64,000 bases of DNA from Nakamurella deserti (GTDB lineage: Bacteria > Actinomycetota > Actinomycetes > Mycobacteriales > Nakamurellaceae). This document shows, piece after piece, positions 18,753 to 28,435 of the stretch; position 1 is the stretch's first letter; every line of letters starts with the position of its first letter. Below the pieces are notes generated by a model. It made no database searches, was not told where the DNA came from, and saw nothing but the letters and a program-made list of their open reading frames with translations. Where the stretch lies: the NCBI RefSeq assembly GCF_003260015.1, contig NZ_QCXS01000002.1, forward strand, positions 186,001-250,000, given 5' to 3'. The translations under genes and the position numbers were made by a program.

Positions 18753-19012
18753 CGCCCTACAGGATGCCCGCCCGGAGGCGTGACGGACGGCCGACACCGT
18801 CGGCGGCACCCCGTTTTGTGATGTTCCCGGCGCCCCGTCGGACCGTCGGGGGCGCGTCGCCGGACCGGGCCACCGGCTCCTGGCCGGTACCATCGGACGC
18901 GGCGTTCGGCCGGTGGGAGACTCCCGGCGGACGTCGTCCAGGGACACCGCGGGCTCCGGCCGGCGGGTTCGACAGACGTGGCGAGTGTCGTGGCAGAGGT
19001 GGGGGAAGCACG

Positions 19013-20743
19013 GTGTCGGTGGCCCCCTCGGCCCCAGTCGGTCCGCGTCTGCGGGCGTGGCAACGCGAAGCACTGGCCGCCTACGAGGCCGCCGACCGCA
19101 GCGATTTCCTGGTCACCGCGACACCGGGTGCGGGCAAGACCACGTTCGCGTTGGCGCTGGCCACCACGCTGCTGTCGCGCCGCGTCGTCGACCGGGTCGT
19201 CGTGGTCGCCCCCACCGACCATCTGCGCACCCAGTGGGCCGACGCCGCCGCCGGTGCCGGGCTCAGCCTCGACCCCACCATGACCAACGCGCAGGGCCCT
19301 GTCCGCGACGGTGCCCACGGCTACGTCACCACCTACGCCCAGGTCGCCGGCCGCCCGGCCATCCACGCCGCCCGGGCGCTGCGCAAGCGCTCGCTGGTCA
19401 TCCTCGACGAGATCCACCACGCCGGTGACGGCCTGAGCTGGGGCGAGGCGGTCGCCGAGGCGTTCGACGGCGTCCAGCGACGGCTCAGCCTCACCGGGAC
19501 GCCGTTCCGGACCCGGGCCGACGAGCGCATCCCGTTCGTCCGTTACGAGACCGACGGTGACCTGCTGCGTTCGATGGCCGACTACGGCTACGGCTACAAG
19601 GACGCGCTGACCGACCGGGTGGTCCGGCCGGTGGTGTTCGCCGCCTATACCGGGGTGTCGCGCTGGCGGAACTCCGCCGGCGAGGTGATGGCCGTGTCGC
19701 TCACCGAGAACAGCACCAAGTCCGTCGAGCAGGCCGCCTGGAAGACCGCGCTGGACCCGGCCGGTGGCTGGGTGCCCCACGTCATCGCCGCGATGGACGA
19801 GCGGATCACCCACCTGCGGGCGACCACCATGCCCGACGCCGCGGGTCTGGTGCTCGCGTCGGACCAGGACGACGCCCGTGCCTACGCCAAGATCGTCCAG
19901 CGCATCACCGGCGAGAAGCCGGCGCTCATCCTGTCCGACGACCCGAAGGCGTCGAAGAAGATCGAGGCGTTCCGGACGTCGAAGGACCGCATCGCGGTGT
20001 GTGTGCGGATGATCTCCGAGGGCGTCGACGTCCCCCGCGCCGCGTGCCTGGCCTGGATGACGTCGTACCGGACGCCGCTGTTCTTCGCCCAGGCGGTGGG
20101 CCGCGTCGTCCGCGCCCGCAACCCCGCCGAGTCGGCGACGGTCTTCCTGCCGGCAGTGCGCCCATTGCTGGCGCTGGCCGCGGAGATGGAGCTGGACCGC
20201 AACTTCGTGATGGTGCCGCCGAAGAAGGACACCGAGCTCGGCGACGACCTCGCCGATCCGCTGGACATGCCGGTCGTGGAGTCCGAGCCGGACGGCGTCA
20301 AGCGCAACGAGCACCTCGAGTCCGACGCCGAGTTCGCGCACCTGCTCAGCTCCGGACGGGCGGTGGTCGCCACCGCCGCCGGCCCGGCGACCGACGAGGA
20401 GGAGGACTTCCTCGGGCTGCCCGGTCTGCTCACCCCGGAGCAGACGGCCGCCCTGCTGACCCGGCGTGACTCGGAGCTGCGGCGCCGGGTGCGGGCCGTG
20501 CAGTCGGAGACGCTGCCGGCGGAACCGGCTCCCGAGATCAGCGCCGGACAGGAGGGCTGGCGGGCCGCCGCGGCGTTGCGCCGCGAGGTCAACCAGCTGG
20601 TCTCCCAGGTGGCGGCCCGGACCGGCGCGCCGCACGCCAAGGTGCACGTGCAGTTGCGGACGGCCATCCCCGGGCCGGTGTCCTCGGCCGCCTCGGTGGA
20701 CGTGCTGGAACGCCGACGGGACCATCTGCTCGGGATGCTCTGA
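19013..20743 (+). CDS. DEAD/DEAH-box helicase, SF2
   Basis: A 576-residue SF2 helicase. Motif I is TATPGAGKTTF (~35-45), motif II is LDEIHH (DEIH in place of DEAH), motif III is LTGTPFRT, and the RecA2 motifs V/VI are in ISEGVDVPRAACLAW and QAVGRVVRARN. There is no accessory nuclease or HRDC domain; the C-terminal ~130 residues are helical and charged. This type is widespread in actinobacteria as a stand-alone helicase of unknown nucleic-acid target. GTG at 19013 has GGGGGAAG five to eleven nt upstream. Confidence 0.87.
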   Translation: MSVAPSAPVGPRLRAWQREALAAYEAADRSDFLVTATPGAGKTTFALALATTLLSRRVVDRVVVVAPTDHLRTQWADAAAGAGLSLDPTMTNAQGPVRDGAHGYVTTYAQVAGRPAIHAARALRKRSLVILDEIHHAGDGLSWGEAVAEAFDGVQRRLSLTGTPFRTRADERIPFVRYETDGDLLRSMADYGYGYKDALTDRVVRPVVFAAYTGVSRWRNSAGEVMAVSLTENSTKSVEQAAWKTALDPAGGWVPHVIAAMDERITHLRATTMPDAAGLVLASDQDDARAYAKIVQRITGEKPALILSDDPKASKKIEAFRTSKDRIAVCVRMISEGVDVPRAACLAWMTSYRTPLFFAQAVGRVVRARNPAESATVFLPAVRPLLALAAEMELDRNFVMVPPKKDTELGDDLADPLDMPVVESEPDGVKRNEHLESDAEFAHLLSSGRAVVATAAGPATDEEEDFLGLPGLLTPEQTAALLTRRDSELRRRVRAVQSETLPAEPAPEISAGQEGWRAAAALRREVNQLVSQVAARTGAPHAKVHVQLRTAIPGPVSSAASVDVLERRRDHLLGML

Positions 20744-20768
20744 GCCGGACGGGCGCGGCGCCCGACCG

Positions 20769-21311
20769 TCAGCTGCCGAGCGCCTTGAACGCGCCGAACA
20801 GCCCGACCACCGCGGCGGCCACCGTCAGGTACCAGCCCAGCTCCCCGCCGGAGAACAACGCCGACGCGGGGGAGCCGAGCACCCGGCTCGCCTGGACGAC
20901 CAGCCAGACGGCGGCGCCGCCGACGCCCAACGCCACCAGCAGGGCGGCGAAGCCGATCGGGCCGTGGGTCATCGGCAACAGCGACGCCAGGCCCAGCAGG
21001 ATCAGGGCCGCGCCGCCGACCGTGACGACCAGCAGCGCGATGCGGGTGACGGATGCGGTGGTGTTGGTGTGCGGGCCCAGCTCGGTGAGCAGCTGGCGGC
21101 CACTGACGACGGTGCCACCCAGCGGATCGGAGCGCCCGACCGGCCATCCCGTGAGCAGGTACTGGGTGACGCCACAACCGCCGGCCAGCACCAGCAGCAG
21201 GAAGGCGATCGGGTCGGCGCGTGGTCCGGCCGGGCGGCGGGGTTGCTGGTCGGACGCGACCGGCCACGGCGGGGCCGCCCCGGCACCGACCGATCCACCG
21301 GCGTAACTCAT
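20769..21311 (-). CDS. Four-span hypothetical membrane protein
   Basis: A 180-residue protein with a proline-rich cytosolic N-terminus (~35 residues) and four hydrophobic segments (~36-55, 90-108, 118-138, 155-175). ATG at 21311 has a strong GAGAGGTGG upstream. No family could be named. It shares the strand with the DUF7455 gene upstream, but a strong hairpin separates them. Confidence 0.65.
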   Translation of the reverse strand: MSYAGGSVGAGAAPPWPVASDQQPRRPAGPRADPIAFLLLVLAGGCGVTQYLLTGWPVGRSDPLGGTVVSGRQLLTELGPHTNTTASVTRIALLVVTVGGAALILLGLASLLPMTHGPIGFAALLVALGVGGAAVWLVVQASRVLGSPASALFSGGELGWYLTVAAAVVGLFGAFKALGS

Positions 21312-21490
21312 CGGACCACCTCTCGACGGATGCGCACCCGGGTGCGGACCCGGGTCTGCGGGGACGGGGCACGTGCCCCTCGATCCTCACCCACGCCGGT
21401 ACCCGTTGCCGGCCGACCGGCCCGCGGCAGCCGGGTGATCCGCAGCGCCCGGCGGGCGTGGTCGGTGTCGCACCTGCCCCCCGACGCCGA

Positions 21491-21524
21491 ACGGGGCGGG
21501 TCGCCTCTCGGCGACCCGCCCCGT
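21491..21524 (-). terminator. Strong hairpin terminator of the DUF7455 gene
   Basis: Perfect 15-bp stem ACGGGGCGGGTCGCC / GGCGACCCGCCCCGT with a TCTC loop, ending 23 nt past the DUF7455 stop codon. No T-tract. Confidence 0.75.
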
Positions 21525-21547
21525 CCGGGACGAAAGGAGAGCGGACC

Positions 21548-21751
21548 TCAGACGGAGGTCGTCTTCCGGGTGTCGTGGATGACCGCGGCCAGCTGCTCCA
21601 GGCGGTCCTGGTGCTGGCGTCCGTGGTGGCCGCAGAAGAGCAGCTCGCCGCCGGTCGGCAGGGTCACGCGGATCGAGGCCTGGGCGCCGCAACGATCGCA
21701 GCGGTCGAGGGCGGTCAGTGTGGTGGTGGGTGCGGCCGTCGTTCCGGTCAT
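21548..21751 (-). CDS. DUF7455 zinc-ribbon-like small protein
   Basis: A 67-residue actinobacterial protein with the conserved core LDRCDRCGAQASIRVTLPTG followed by LLFCGHHGRQHQ: CxxC plus CxHH give a likely zinc site. This family commonly lies next to the principal sigma gene sigA, as here. ATG at 21751 has GGGAGGACA upstream. Regulated promoter likely: several TTCGTAC elements lie upstream. Function unknown. Confidence 0.82.
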   Translation of the reverse strand: MTGTTAAPTTTLTALDRCDRCGAQASIRVTLPTGGELLFCGHHGRQHQDRLEQLAAVIHDTRKTTSV

Positions 21752-21820
21752 GATGTGTCCTCCCGTCGATCGAACGTGGCGCTCCCGCGCTGCGTTCGTA
21801 CCGTCTATTCGATGCTCCCG

Positions 21821-21867
21821 TTCGTACGGATGGGTCCTGGTGAGGTACCCGTTTCACTCCGTACGAA
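21821..21867. promoter_or_regulatory. Long-spaced perfect inverted repeat upstream of DUF7455
   Basis: TTCGTACGGA (21821-21830) and TCCGTACGAA (21858-21867) are exact inverted copies 27 nt apart. A further TTCGTAC is at 21795. The arrangement suggests binding sites for a dimeric regulator or a looped operator controlling the gene starting at 21751. Confidence 0.4.
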
Positions 21868-22195
21868 GCGATCTACCGCCGGCCGCGAGGGGCCGGATGC
21901 AGACCCGGGACCGATCTCGGACCAGCTCCGTAACCAAATGCTGCCATCGAAATGTTCCTGCCGGATGACAAGCCGGTGTGTCCGTGGACACGCTTGGATA
22001 CCGATTGCGTCTCGGCCCGGGCGTCGACGGAGGTAACGCCGCAGGTCACGGTGGGTGACGGCGCCGCCGACGGCGCCCGTGCCGGCCGTGGCGACGCCGC
22101 TGGGGACGGCGCGTGTTCGCTGACCGCAGAACCCGCGGGCGCCACGGTGTACTGTCCGCGTCCACTCGGCCGAACGGGTCCCTCCAACGCCGAAA

Positions 22196-22219
22196 GGCGC
22201 CGGTCGGTCGACCGGCGCC
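22196..22219 (-). terminator. Hairpin terminator of sigA
   Basis: Perfect 10-bp stem GGCGCCGGTC / GACCGGCGCC with a four-base loop, 73 nt after the sigA stop; on the minus strand it is followed by TTTCGG. Confidence 0.65.
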
Positions 22220-22291
22220 CTCGCGGCAGCTCACGTTGGGTGTCCGGCCGGTGGCGACCGGACGGCGCCCGGTGCGGACGCCGGGTGATGC

Positions 22292-23677
<1,386 letters not shown>

Positions 23678-23989
23678 GGAAAACCTTTCACGAACGGCGG
23701 CGCCTGTAGAACCCACCACACAACGACCCCAGTCCACCCGCCGCCGGGAACAGCGACGCGGTGCCGTCCAGGCAGGAACGGACACGGTGAAGGAAGGATT
23801 GGGGATCGGACCTCGACGGCCCGGTATCGGCGACGTGACCATTGTAGCCGCGCAACCGCTCCCGGCCGGACGGAAACGGCCCGATCAGGGCGTACGTGAT
23901 CGCCCGGAATCGCCACGGGGCGCCCGACGAGGGGTCGCCGACCGCTCGCGGTCGGCCCGGACCGGCCGGGTCCGGCCCCCCCGGCGGGG
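23678..23989. other. sigA upstream region (312 nt)
   Basis: Non-coding gap between ppgK and sigA, both minus. It contains a candidate sigA -10 element (23841-23846) giving a leader of roughly 155 nt. No riboswitch-like fold was recognised. Confidence 0.5.
23841..23846 (-). promoter_or_regulatory. Candidate -10 element of sigA
   Basis: TACAAT on the minus strand, the best -10 match in the sigA upstream gap; -35 is poorly conserved (GC-rich). Confidence 0.4.
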
Positions 23990-24793
23990 TCAGAGCAGCT
24001 TCTGCTCGCGGGCGGCGAGGGCGGCGCCGACGATGCCGGCGTTGTTGCGCATCGCGGCCACCTTGACGGGGGTCCGGGTCTTCAGGTGCGGCACCCACTT
24101 GTGCGGGTTCTTGGTGATGCCACCGCCGAAGATGAACAGCTCCGGCCACAGGAGGTTCTCCAGGTGCGTGAGGTAGCGGTTGGCCCGCTTGCTCCACTGT
24201 TCCCAGTTCAGCCCGTCCCGGTCCCGCGCGGACGCCGCGGCCTTCGTCTCGGCGTCGTGGCCGTCGATCTCGATGTGGCCGAGCTCGGCGTTGGGGATGA
24301 GCACCCCGTCGTTGATCAGCGCGGTGCCGATGCCGGTGCCGAAGGTGACGACGATGATCAGGCCCGGATGGCCCTTGCCGGCGCCGTAGCGGACCTCGGC
24401 CAGACCGGCGGCGTCGGCGTCGTTGAGCGCCGTCACCGGCCCGGGGACGTGCCCGCTGACCGCGTCGACCAGCGACACCCCGACCCAGGACTCGTCCATG
24501 TTGGCCGCGGTGTGCACGACGCCGTGGGTGACCACGCCGGGGAAGGCGCAGCCGTAGGGCCCCTGGTAGTCGAAGTGCTCGGCGATCTGGTGCACCGTCG
24601 ACGACACCGCGTCCGGGGTGGCCGGCTGCGGGGTGTCCAGGCGGAAGCGCTCACCGATCAGCGTGCCGTCGGTCAGGTTCACCACCCCGCCCTTGATGCC
24701 GGTGCCGCCGATGTCGATACCGAACGCGGTGGTGTCGGGATCCACCTCCGGGGCGGGCGCGGCGGACGGGTCGGGCAGCACGGGCACGGTCAT
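23990..24793 (-). CDS. ppgK: Polyphosphate glucokinase
   Basis: A 267-residue ROK-family kinase that phosphorylates glucose using polyphosphate (and ATP). Seen: phosphate-1 motif GIDIGGTGIKGGVV (~24-37), LNDADAAGLAE with the catalytic Asp, phosphate-2 VTFGTGIGTALI, and the PpgK-typical GLNWEQWSKRANRYL and IFGGGITKNPHKW. ATG at 24793 has AAGGAG about 9 nt upstream. Conserved ppgK-sigA neighbourhood with mycobacteria. A PPK2 polyphosphate kinase is encoded at 51057 in the same window. Confidence 0.94.
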   Translation of the reverse strand: MTVPVLPDPSAAPAPEVDPDTTAFGIDIGGTGIKGGVVNLTDGTLIGERFRLDTPQPATPDAVSSTVHQIAEHFDYQGPYGCAFPGVVTHGVVHTAANMDESWVGVSLVDAVSGHVPGPVTALNDADAAGLAEVRYGAGKGHPGLIIVVTFGTGIGTALINDGVLIPNAELGHIEIDGHDAETKAAASARDRDGLNWEQWSKRANRYLTHLENLLWPELFIFGGGITKNPHKWVPHLKTRTPVKVAAMRNNAGIVGAALAAREQKLL

Positions 24794-24865
24794 CGGCGGG
24801 AACTCCTTGAGGACGGGGGAGGGGCGGGCGGGTGCGTCAGGGGTCGTGCGGAGTGTCGTGCGGAA

Positions 24866-25606
24866 TCAGGACGGGCAGGTGGCGGTCGGCAGCGGGAAGG
24901 TCGTCGGAACGGTCGGTGCGGCCTGCGTGACGCCCTCGATGACCGCCGGTGGAGTGGAAGCCTGACGGATGGCCTCGAGCTGCGCCTGCTGATCCTCGGT
25001 CAGGCCGGTGTCGTCGAACAGCGCACCCACCGCGAACTCCACCGAGTCGTCGAAACGGTCGTCCTTCACCAGGGTCGCGCAGGGGGCCACGATCAGCACC
25101 GTGCGCGCCGCCTGCGCGCCGGCGTCGCCGTAGCGGATCTCGCCCCAGCAGCGCAGGTCGCGCAGCGGGTACAGGGAGTCGTCGGCGGCTTCCCGGATCG
25201 ACTCGAAGCCCGCCTTGCGCCACGACTCCGTCACCGTCTTGGCCATCCCCGGGGTGGTGCTGGCGTTGACCACCCGCAGCAGGACGGTCGAGGGATTCGC
25301 CGGGCGGGTGTCGCGGAGGGTGTTGCGGTCGGTGATCTCGCCCAGCGTCGTGGTCGGGGTGGCCGTCTCGGTCGGCGCCTCGGCCGAGGTGGCCGCCGGG
25401 TCGGTGCTCGCGGCGTCGCCGGTGGCGCTCGCCGCGCTCGCCGCGGGCGCGGCGCCGGGCTGATTACAGGAGTTGTCCGCCGCGGGCTCCGGCTTGAGCA
25501 CCACGATCCAGGTGACCGCGGTCACCAGGAGCAGCACGCCGATGATCACCAGCGCCGGCCAGCGGTTGCGCCGTCGGTAGGCCTCGGGTGCGCGATCGCT
25601 GCTCAA
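24866..25606 (-). CDS. cei: Envelope integrity protein Cei-like (LytR_C domain)
   Basis: A 246-residue membrane-anchored protein: one N-terminal transmembrane helix (WPALVIIGVLLLVTAVTWIV, ~16-35), a Ser/Thr/Ala/Pro-rich external linker (~40-100), then a LytR_C-type domain (VLLRVVNASTTPGMAKTVTESW…). Two or three Cys in the domain (RCWGE, APCATL) may form a disulfide. Mycobacterial Cei (Rv2700) next to suhB-ppgK-sigA has this layout and supports envelope integrity. The start is TTG at 25606; no ATG/GTG option fits better. Confidence 0.8.
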   Translation of the reverse strand: MSSDRAPEAYRRRNRWPALVIIGVLLLVTAVTWIVVLKPEPAADNSCNQPGAAPAASAASATGDAASTDPAATSAEAPTETATPTTTLGEITDRNTLRDTRPANPSTVLLRVVNASTTPGMAKTVTESWRKAGFESIREAADDSLYPLRDLRCWGEIRYGDAGAQAARTVLIVAPCATLVKDDRFDDSVEFAVGALFDDTGLTEDQQAQLEAIRQASTPPAVIEGVTQAAPTVPTTFPLPTATCPS

Positions 25607-25993
25607 CGGGGGAAGCCTCTTCTCGGTCGGCGCACTCCGGTCGGAGCGTCGAGGGCGGCGCGCGGGCCGGGTGGGCCCGGGAGCCGGGTGCCAGACTATG
25701 CGTCAGCCCGGTGATCGTCGTGCTCCCGCGCACCCTCGACGCGCGGTGCCCGCGAAGTCCGCTACCCTGCTGCCGCCGGACACGGAATTCTGCCCGCTAT
25801 CCGCACGGCATCTCGGGCACAAAACCAGGGATCGGTGCGTTAGCTGACAGGCCGGTCCGCACAGACACCGCGGGCCGGGTGACGAGCACCACGCACCGGA
25901 CGACCCGCGCTGCCGACCGACCGCACGCAACCGGACGTTTCCGCAGGACCGGCGCACGCTCTCGCACGGAGAGGGACGAGAAAAGGACACCCG
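25607..25993. other. Divergent intergenic region between cei and the DUF4193 gene (387 nt)
   Basis: No open frame with coding character. It must hold both divergent promoters; GCTACCCTG near 25759 is a possible -10 for DUF4193. A dUTPase or DUF3093 gene, present here in mycobacteria, is absent. Confidence 0.45.
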
Positions 25994-26293
25994 ATGGCTA
26001 CTGATTACGACGCACCACGACGCAACGAGAGTGAAGAGCAGGGGGAGGACTCCCTCGAGGAGCTCAAGGCCCGGCGCAACGAATCCCAGTCGGCCGTCGT
26101 CGACATCGACGAGAGCGACACCGCGGAGTCGTTCGAACTCCCCGGCGCCGACCTTTCCGGTGAGGAGCTCACCGTCAAGGTCGTGCCGAAGCAGGCCGAC
26201 GAGTTCACCTGCACCGTCTGTTTCCTGGTGCAACACCGCAGCCGGCTGGCCCGCGGCTCGGACGGCCACGAGGTGTGTGCCGACTGTGCCTGA
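25994..26293 (+). CDS. DUF4193 zinc-ribbon-like protein
   Basis: A 99-residue actinobacterial protein. The N-terminal MATDYDAPRRNE and the acidic middle (DIDESDTAESFELPGADLSGE) lead to a C-terminal four-Cys module FTCTVCFLVQHRSRLA…VCADCA (CxxC…CxxC), a likely zinc ribbon. Orthologous to Rv2699c by motif and neighbourhood. AAAAGGA precedes the ATG. Function not established. Confidence 0.88.
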   Translation: MATDYDAPRRNESEEQGEDSLEELKARRNESQSAVVDIDESDTAESFELPGADLSGEELTVKVVPKQADEFTCTVCFLVQHRSRLARGSDGHEVCADCA

Positions 26294-26383
26294 CGGCACC
26301 CCGCGCCGCCCCCGGCGGCGCACCCCCTCCGGATCCACCGCGGGTCGGCTCGCGCCGGCCCGCCGGTCCGGGACGCGTCACTG

Positions 26384-26854
26384 ATGGCCGCCGCGCCGTG
26401 CAGCCGCGCGGCGGCGCAGGTCGCGGAGTTCCACACCGCCTACGAGCTCCCGCTGCGGACGTCCGCGACGGTCGAGGTGGGCGACGCGCAGGTGGAACTG
26501 CGCCAGGCGCTGATCGAGGAGGAGGTCGCCGAACTGGCGGCCGCCGCCCGTGCCGGTGACCTCGTGGGCGTGGCCGACGCGCTCGCCGACATCGTCTACG
26601 TCGCCTACGGCACCGCCCACGTCTACGGGATCGACCTGGACGCGGTGATCGACGCCGTCCACACGTCGAACATGACCAAGCTGGGCGCCGACGGCCGCCC
26701 CGTCCGCCGGTCCGACGGCAAGATCCTCAAAGGGCCGGACTACCGCCCGCCGGAGATCGCCGCCGTCCTGCACCGGCTGATCGACGACATCGTGACCGAC
26801 GACGCTGCCTCCGGCGCCGCCGACACCCCGCCGGACGCCCCGCGCCGCGCCTAA
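26384..26854 (+). CDS. MazG/phosphoribosyl-ATP pyrophosphohydrolase-like all-alpha NTP pyrophosphatase
   Basis: A 156-residue member of the all-alpha NTP pyrophosphatase superfamily. The metal-binding pattern EEEVAEL (~49-55) and ADALADIVYVAYG (~66-78) gives the ExxE…D ligands, and HTSNMTKLGADG plus DGKILKGPDYRPPE mark the HisE/MazG-like subgroup that includes Deinococcus DR2231, a dUTPase. In mycobacteria this locus encodes trimeric dUTPase (dut), which is missing here, so a nucleotide-cleaning role is likely. ATG at 26384 has a poor ribosome-binding site. Confidence 0.78.
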   Translation: MAAAPCSRAAAQVAEFHTAYELPLRTSATVEVGDAQVELRQALIEEEVAELAAAARAGDLVGVADALADIVYVAYGTAHVYGIDLDAVIDAVHTSNMTKLGADGRPVRRSDGKILKGPDYRPPEIAAVLHRLIDDIVTDDAASGAADTPPDAPRRA

Positions 26855-26952
26855 ACTGGCATCAGCGGACCGGGCCGTGACCGGCCCCGCTGCCGCACCG
26901 GACGTCCCACCGACGTGCTCCGACAGGGAGCGCAGGATCGCAGGTGATACCC

Positions 26953-27321
26953 ATGGCTGGTGGATTGAAGCGCTGGCTGAGCACGCTCGGCCGCGATGAC
27001 GACCAGCTCGAGGCGCAGGCACTGACCGAGTCGTCGGACAAGTGCGGCGCCCAGCACGCCCAGCAGTGCCGGATGGGGCAGGTCGTGACCGTCCAGGGGC
27101 GGCTGCGGTCCGTCGACCTCAAGCCCGCCGACTCGCTGGCCACCCTGGTGGCCGAGCTCTACGACGGCACCGACGCGATCCACCTCGTGTGGCTCGGCCG
27201 CCGCTCCATCCCCGGTGTCGAGCCGGGCCGGACCATCCTGGCCAAGGGCCGGATCGCCAACCGGGACGGGGTCAAGACCATCTACAACCCCGACTACGAG
27301 CTGCGCCCCGCGCTCGTATGA
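26953..27321 (+). CDS. OB-fold nucleic-acid-binding domain protein
   Basis: A 122-residue protein: a basic N-terminal helix (GGLKRWLSTLGR) and an OB-fold (VVTVQGRLRSVDL…DAIHLVWLGRRSIPG…GRTILAKGRI…TIYNPDYEL). Same family and neighbourhood as Rv2694c. ATG at 26953 with AGGTGA five nt upstream is preferred; GTG at 26944 is possible. It overlaps the DUF3159 gene by ATGA, implying coupled translation. Confidence 0.82.
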   Translation: MAGGLKRWLSTLGRDDDQLEAQALTESSDKCGAQHAQQCRMGQVVTVQGRLRSVDLKPADSLATLVAELYDGTDAIHLVWLGRRSIPGVEPGRTILAKGRIANRDGVKTIYNPDYELRPALV

Positions 27322-28064
27322 GCTCACCCTCGCCGCGGCCGACCGGTACCGGGCCGACCGCTCCCGACGGCGTGCCCGCCGCCGCTCCCGACGCGACCGC
27401 CGACGCCACCGGACCTGACGCCCGGACGGCACCGGCGCGCACCACCCCGACCATCTGGGACCAGATGGGCGGACCCGCCGGGATGCTGGACTCCGGGCTG
27501 CCGGTCGTCGTCTTCGTCATCGCCAACGGCATCGGCGGGCTCACCGCCGGCATCGTGGCCGCGCTGGTCGCCGGGGCGGCCATCTTCGCGTTCCGGCTGG
27601 CCCGCCGGAAGCCGGTGACCCAGGCGGTCAGCGGTTTGCTGGGGGTGGGCATCGCCGCGTTCATCGCCTACAAGTCCGGCTCGGCCGGCGGCTACTTCAA
27701 GCTCGGCATCTGGAGCTACCTGGTCTACGGGTCGGCGCTGCTGGTGTCGATGATCGTCCGGTGGCCCGCGGTCGGGCTCATCTGGGAAGGCATCAACGGC
27801 CGCGGCACCGCGTGGCGCCGGGACCGGGCCCTGGTCCGCCGCTACGACTACGCGACCCTGGTGTGGGTGGTGGTGTTCGCCGCCCGCTACCTCGTCCAGA
27901 ACGCACTGCTCGGCCGCGACGAGATCGGCTGGCTGGGCTTCGCCCGGATCGCCATGGGCTACCCGCTGTGGATCCTGGCGATCGGCGCGTCCGTGTTGAT
28001 CGTGATGCGCGGGACCGGCTGGAAGCGCCCGCCGCTGACGACGCTGCTGGGGAAGAAGAGCTGA
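27318..28064 (+). CDS. DUF3159 membrane protein
   Basis: A 248-residue integral membrane protein. A Pro/Ala/Thr-rich N-terminus (~40 residues) precedes the family domain starting TIWDQMGGPAGMLDSGLPVVVFV, with about six hydrophobic segments; GIAAFIAYKSGSAGGYFKLGIW is a typical conserved block. Matches the Rv2693c position. Translationally coupled to the OB-fold gene. Function unknown. Confidence 0.83.
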   Translation: MSSPSPRPTGTGPTAPDGVPAAAPDATADATGPDARTAPARTTPTIWDQMGGPAGMLDSGLPVVVFVIANGIGGLTAGIVAALVAGAAIFAFRLARRKPVTQAVSGLLGVGIAAFIAYKSGSAGGYFKLGIWSYLVYGSALLVSMIVRWPAVGLIWEGINGRGTAWRRDRALVRRYDYATLVWVVVFAARYLVQNALLGRDEIGWLGFARIAMGYPLWILAIGASVLIVMRGTGWKRPPLTTLLGKKS

Positions 28065-28075
28065 TGGAACCGTCG

Positions 28076-28341
28076 GTCTCGGCCTGATCGCTGCCGGATG
28101 CGGTGATGGTGGCGCCGGGAGTGAGCCGCGCGGCGGCCCGGCCCCCGTGGGCCCATCGCGTCGGAGGTCGGGCTCGTTCCCGCTGGTTTCGGCGTGATTC
28201 CTGCCGGATTCCGGTGATGGTCACGCCGAATCGAGCGTGGCGGCGGCGGCCGGGTCACCCGGTCGATCGCCTCGGGGGCGGGGCCCGCCCACTGGTTTCG
28301 GCGTGATGACTCCCGGTTCACGGTGATGGTCACGCCGAAAC
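28076..28341. repeat. Three-copy ~110-bp tandem repeat, each unit carrying a palindrome
   Basis: Repeat cores begin near 28076, 28186 and 28295 (period 110 and 109). The second core has exact arms TTCGGCGTGA (28188-28197) / TCACGCCGAA (28221-28230); the third has 12-bp arms GTTTCGGCGTGA (28295-28306) / TCACGCCGAAAC (28330-28341). The shared core contains GGTGATGGT. The first copy is diverged. Spacer sequence between cores is also similar (ATCGC.TCGG.GG). It lies between convergent genes and could act as a bidirectional terminator or a REP-like element. Confidence 0.7.
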
Positions 28342-28435
28342 TGAACCTCCGGACGAACGCGCAGCCGACGAGCCTCCGCGGTGGCGGGAACCGGTCAGCG
28401 GACGGGACGACCTCGGCCCGGCCGCGTGCCCGCAC

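Larger units (their letters stand above)
21752..22291. other. 540-nt non-coding region between DUF7455 and sigA
   Basis: No convincing gene on either strand. It holds the DUF7455 upstream region with three TTCGTAC-type elements (21795, 21821, inverted at 21861) and the sigA terminator at 22196-22219. The central part (21900-22140) shows no recognised element. Confidence 0.6.
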
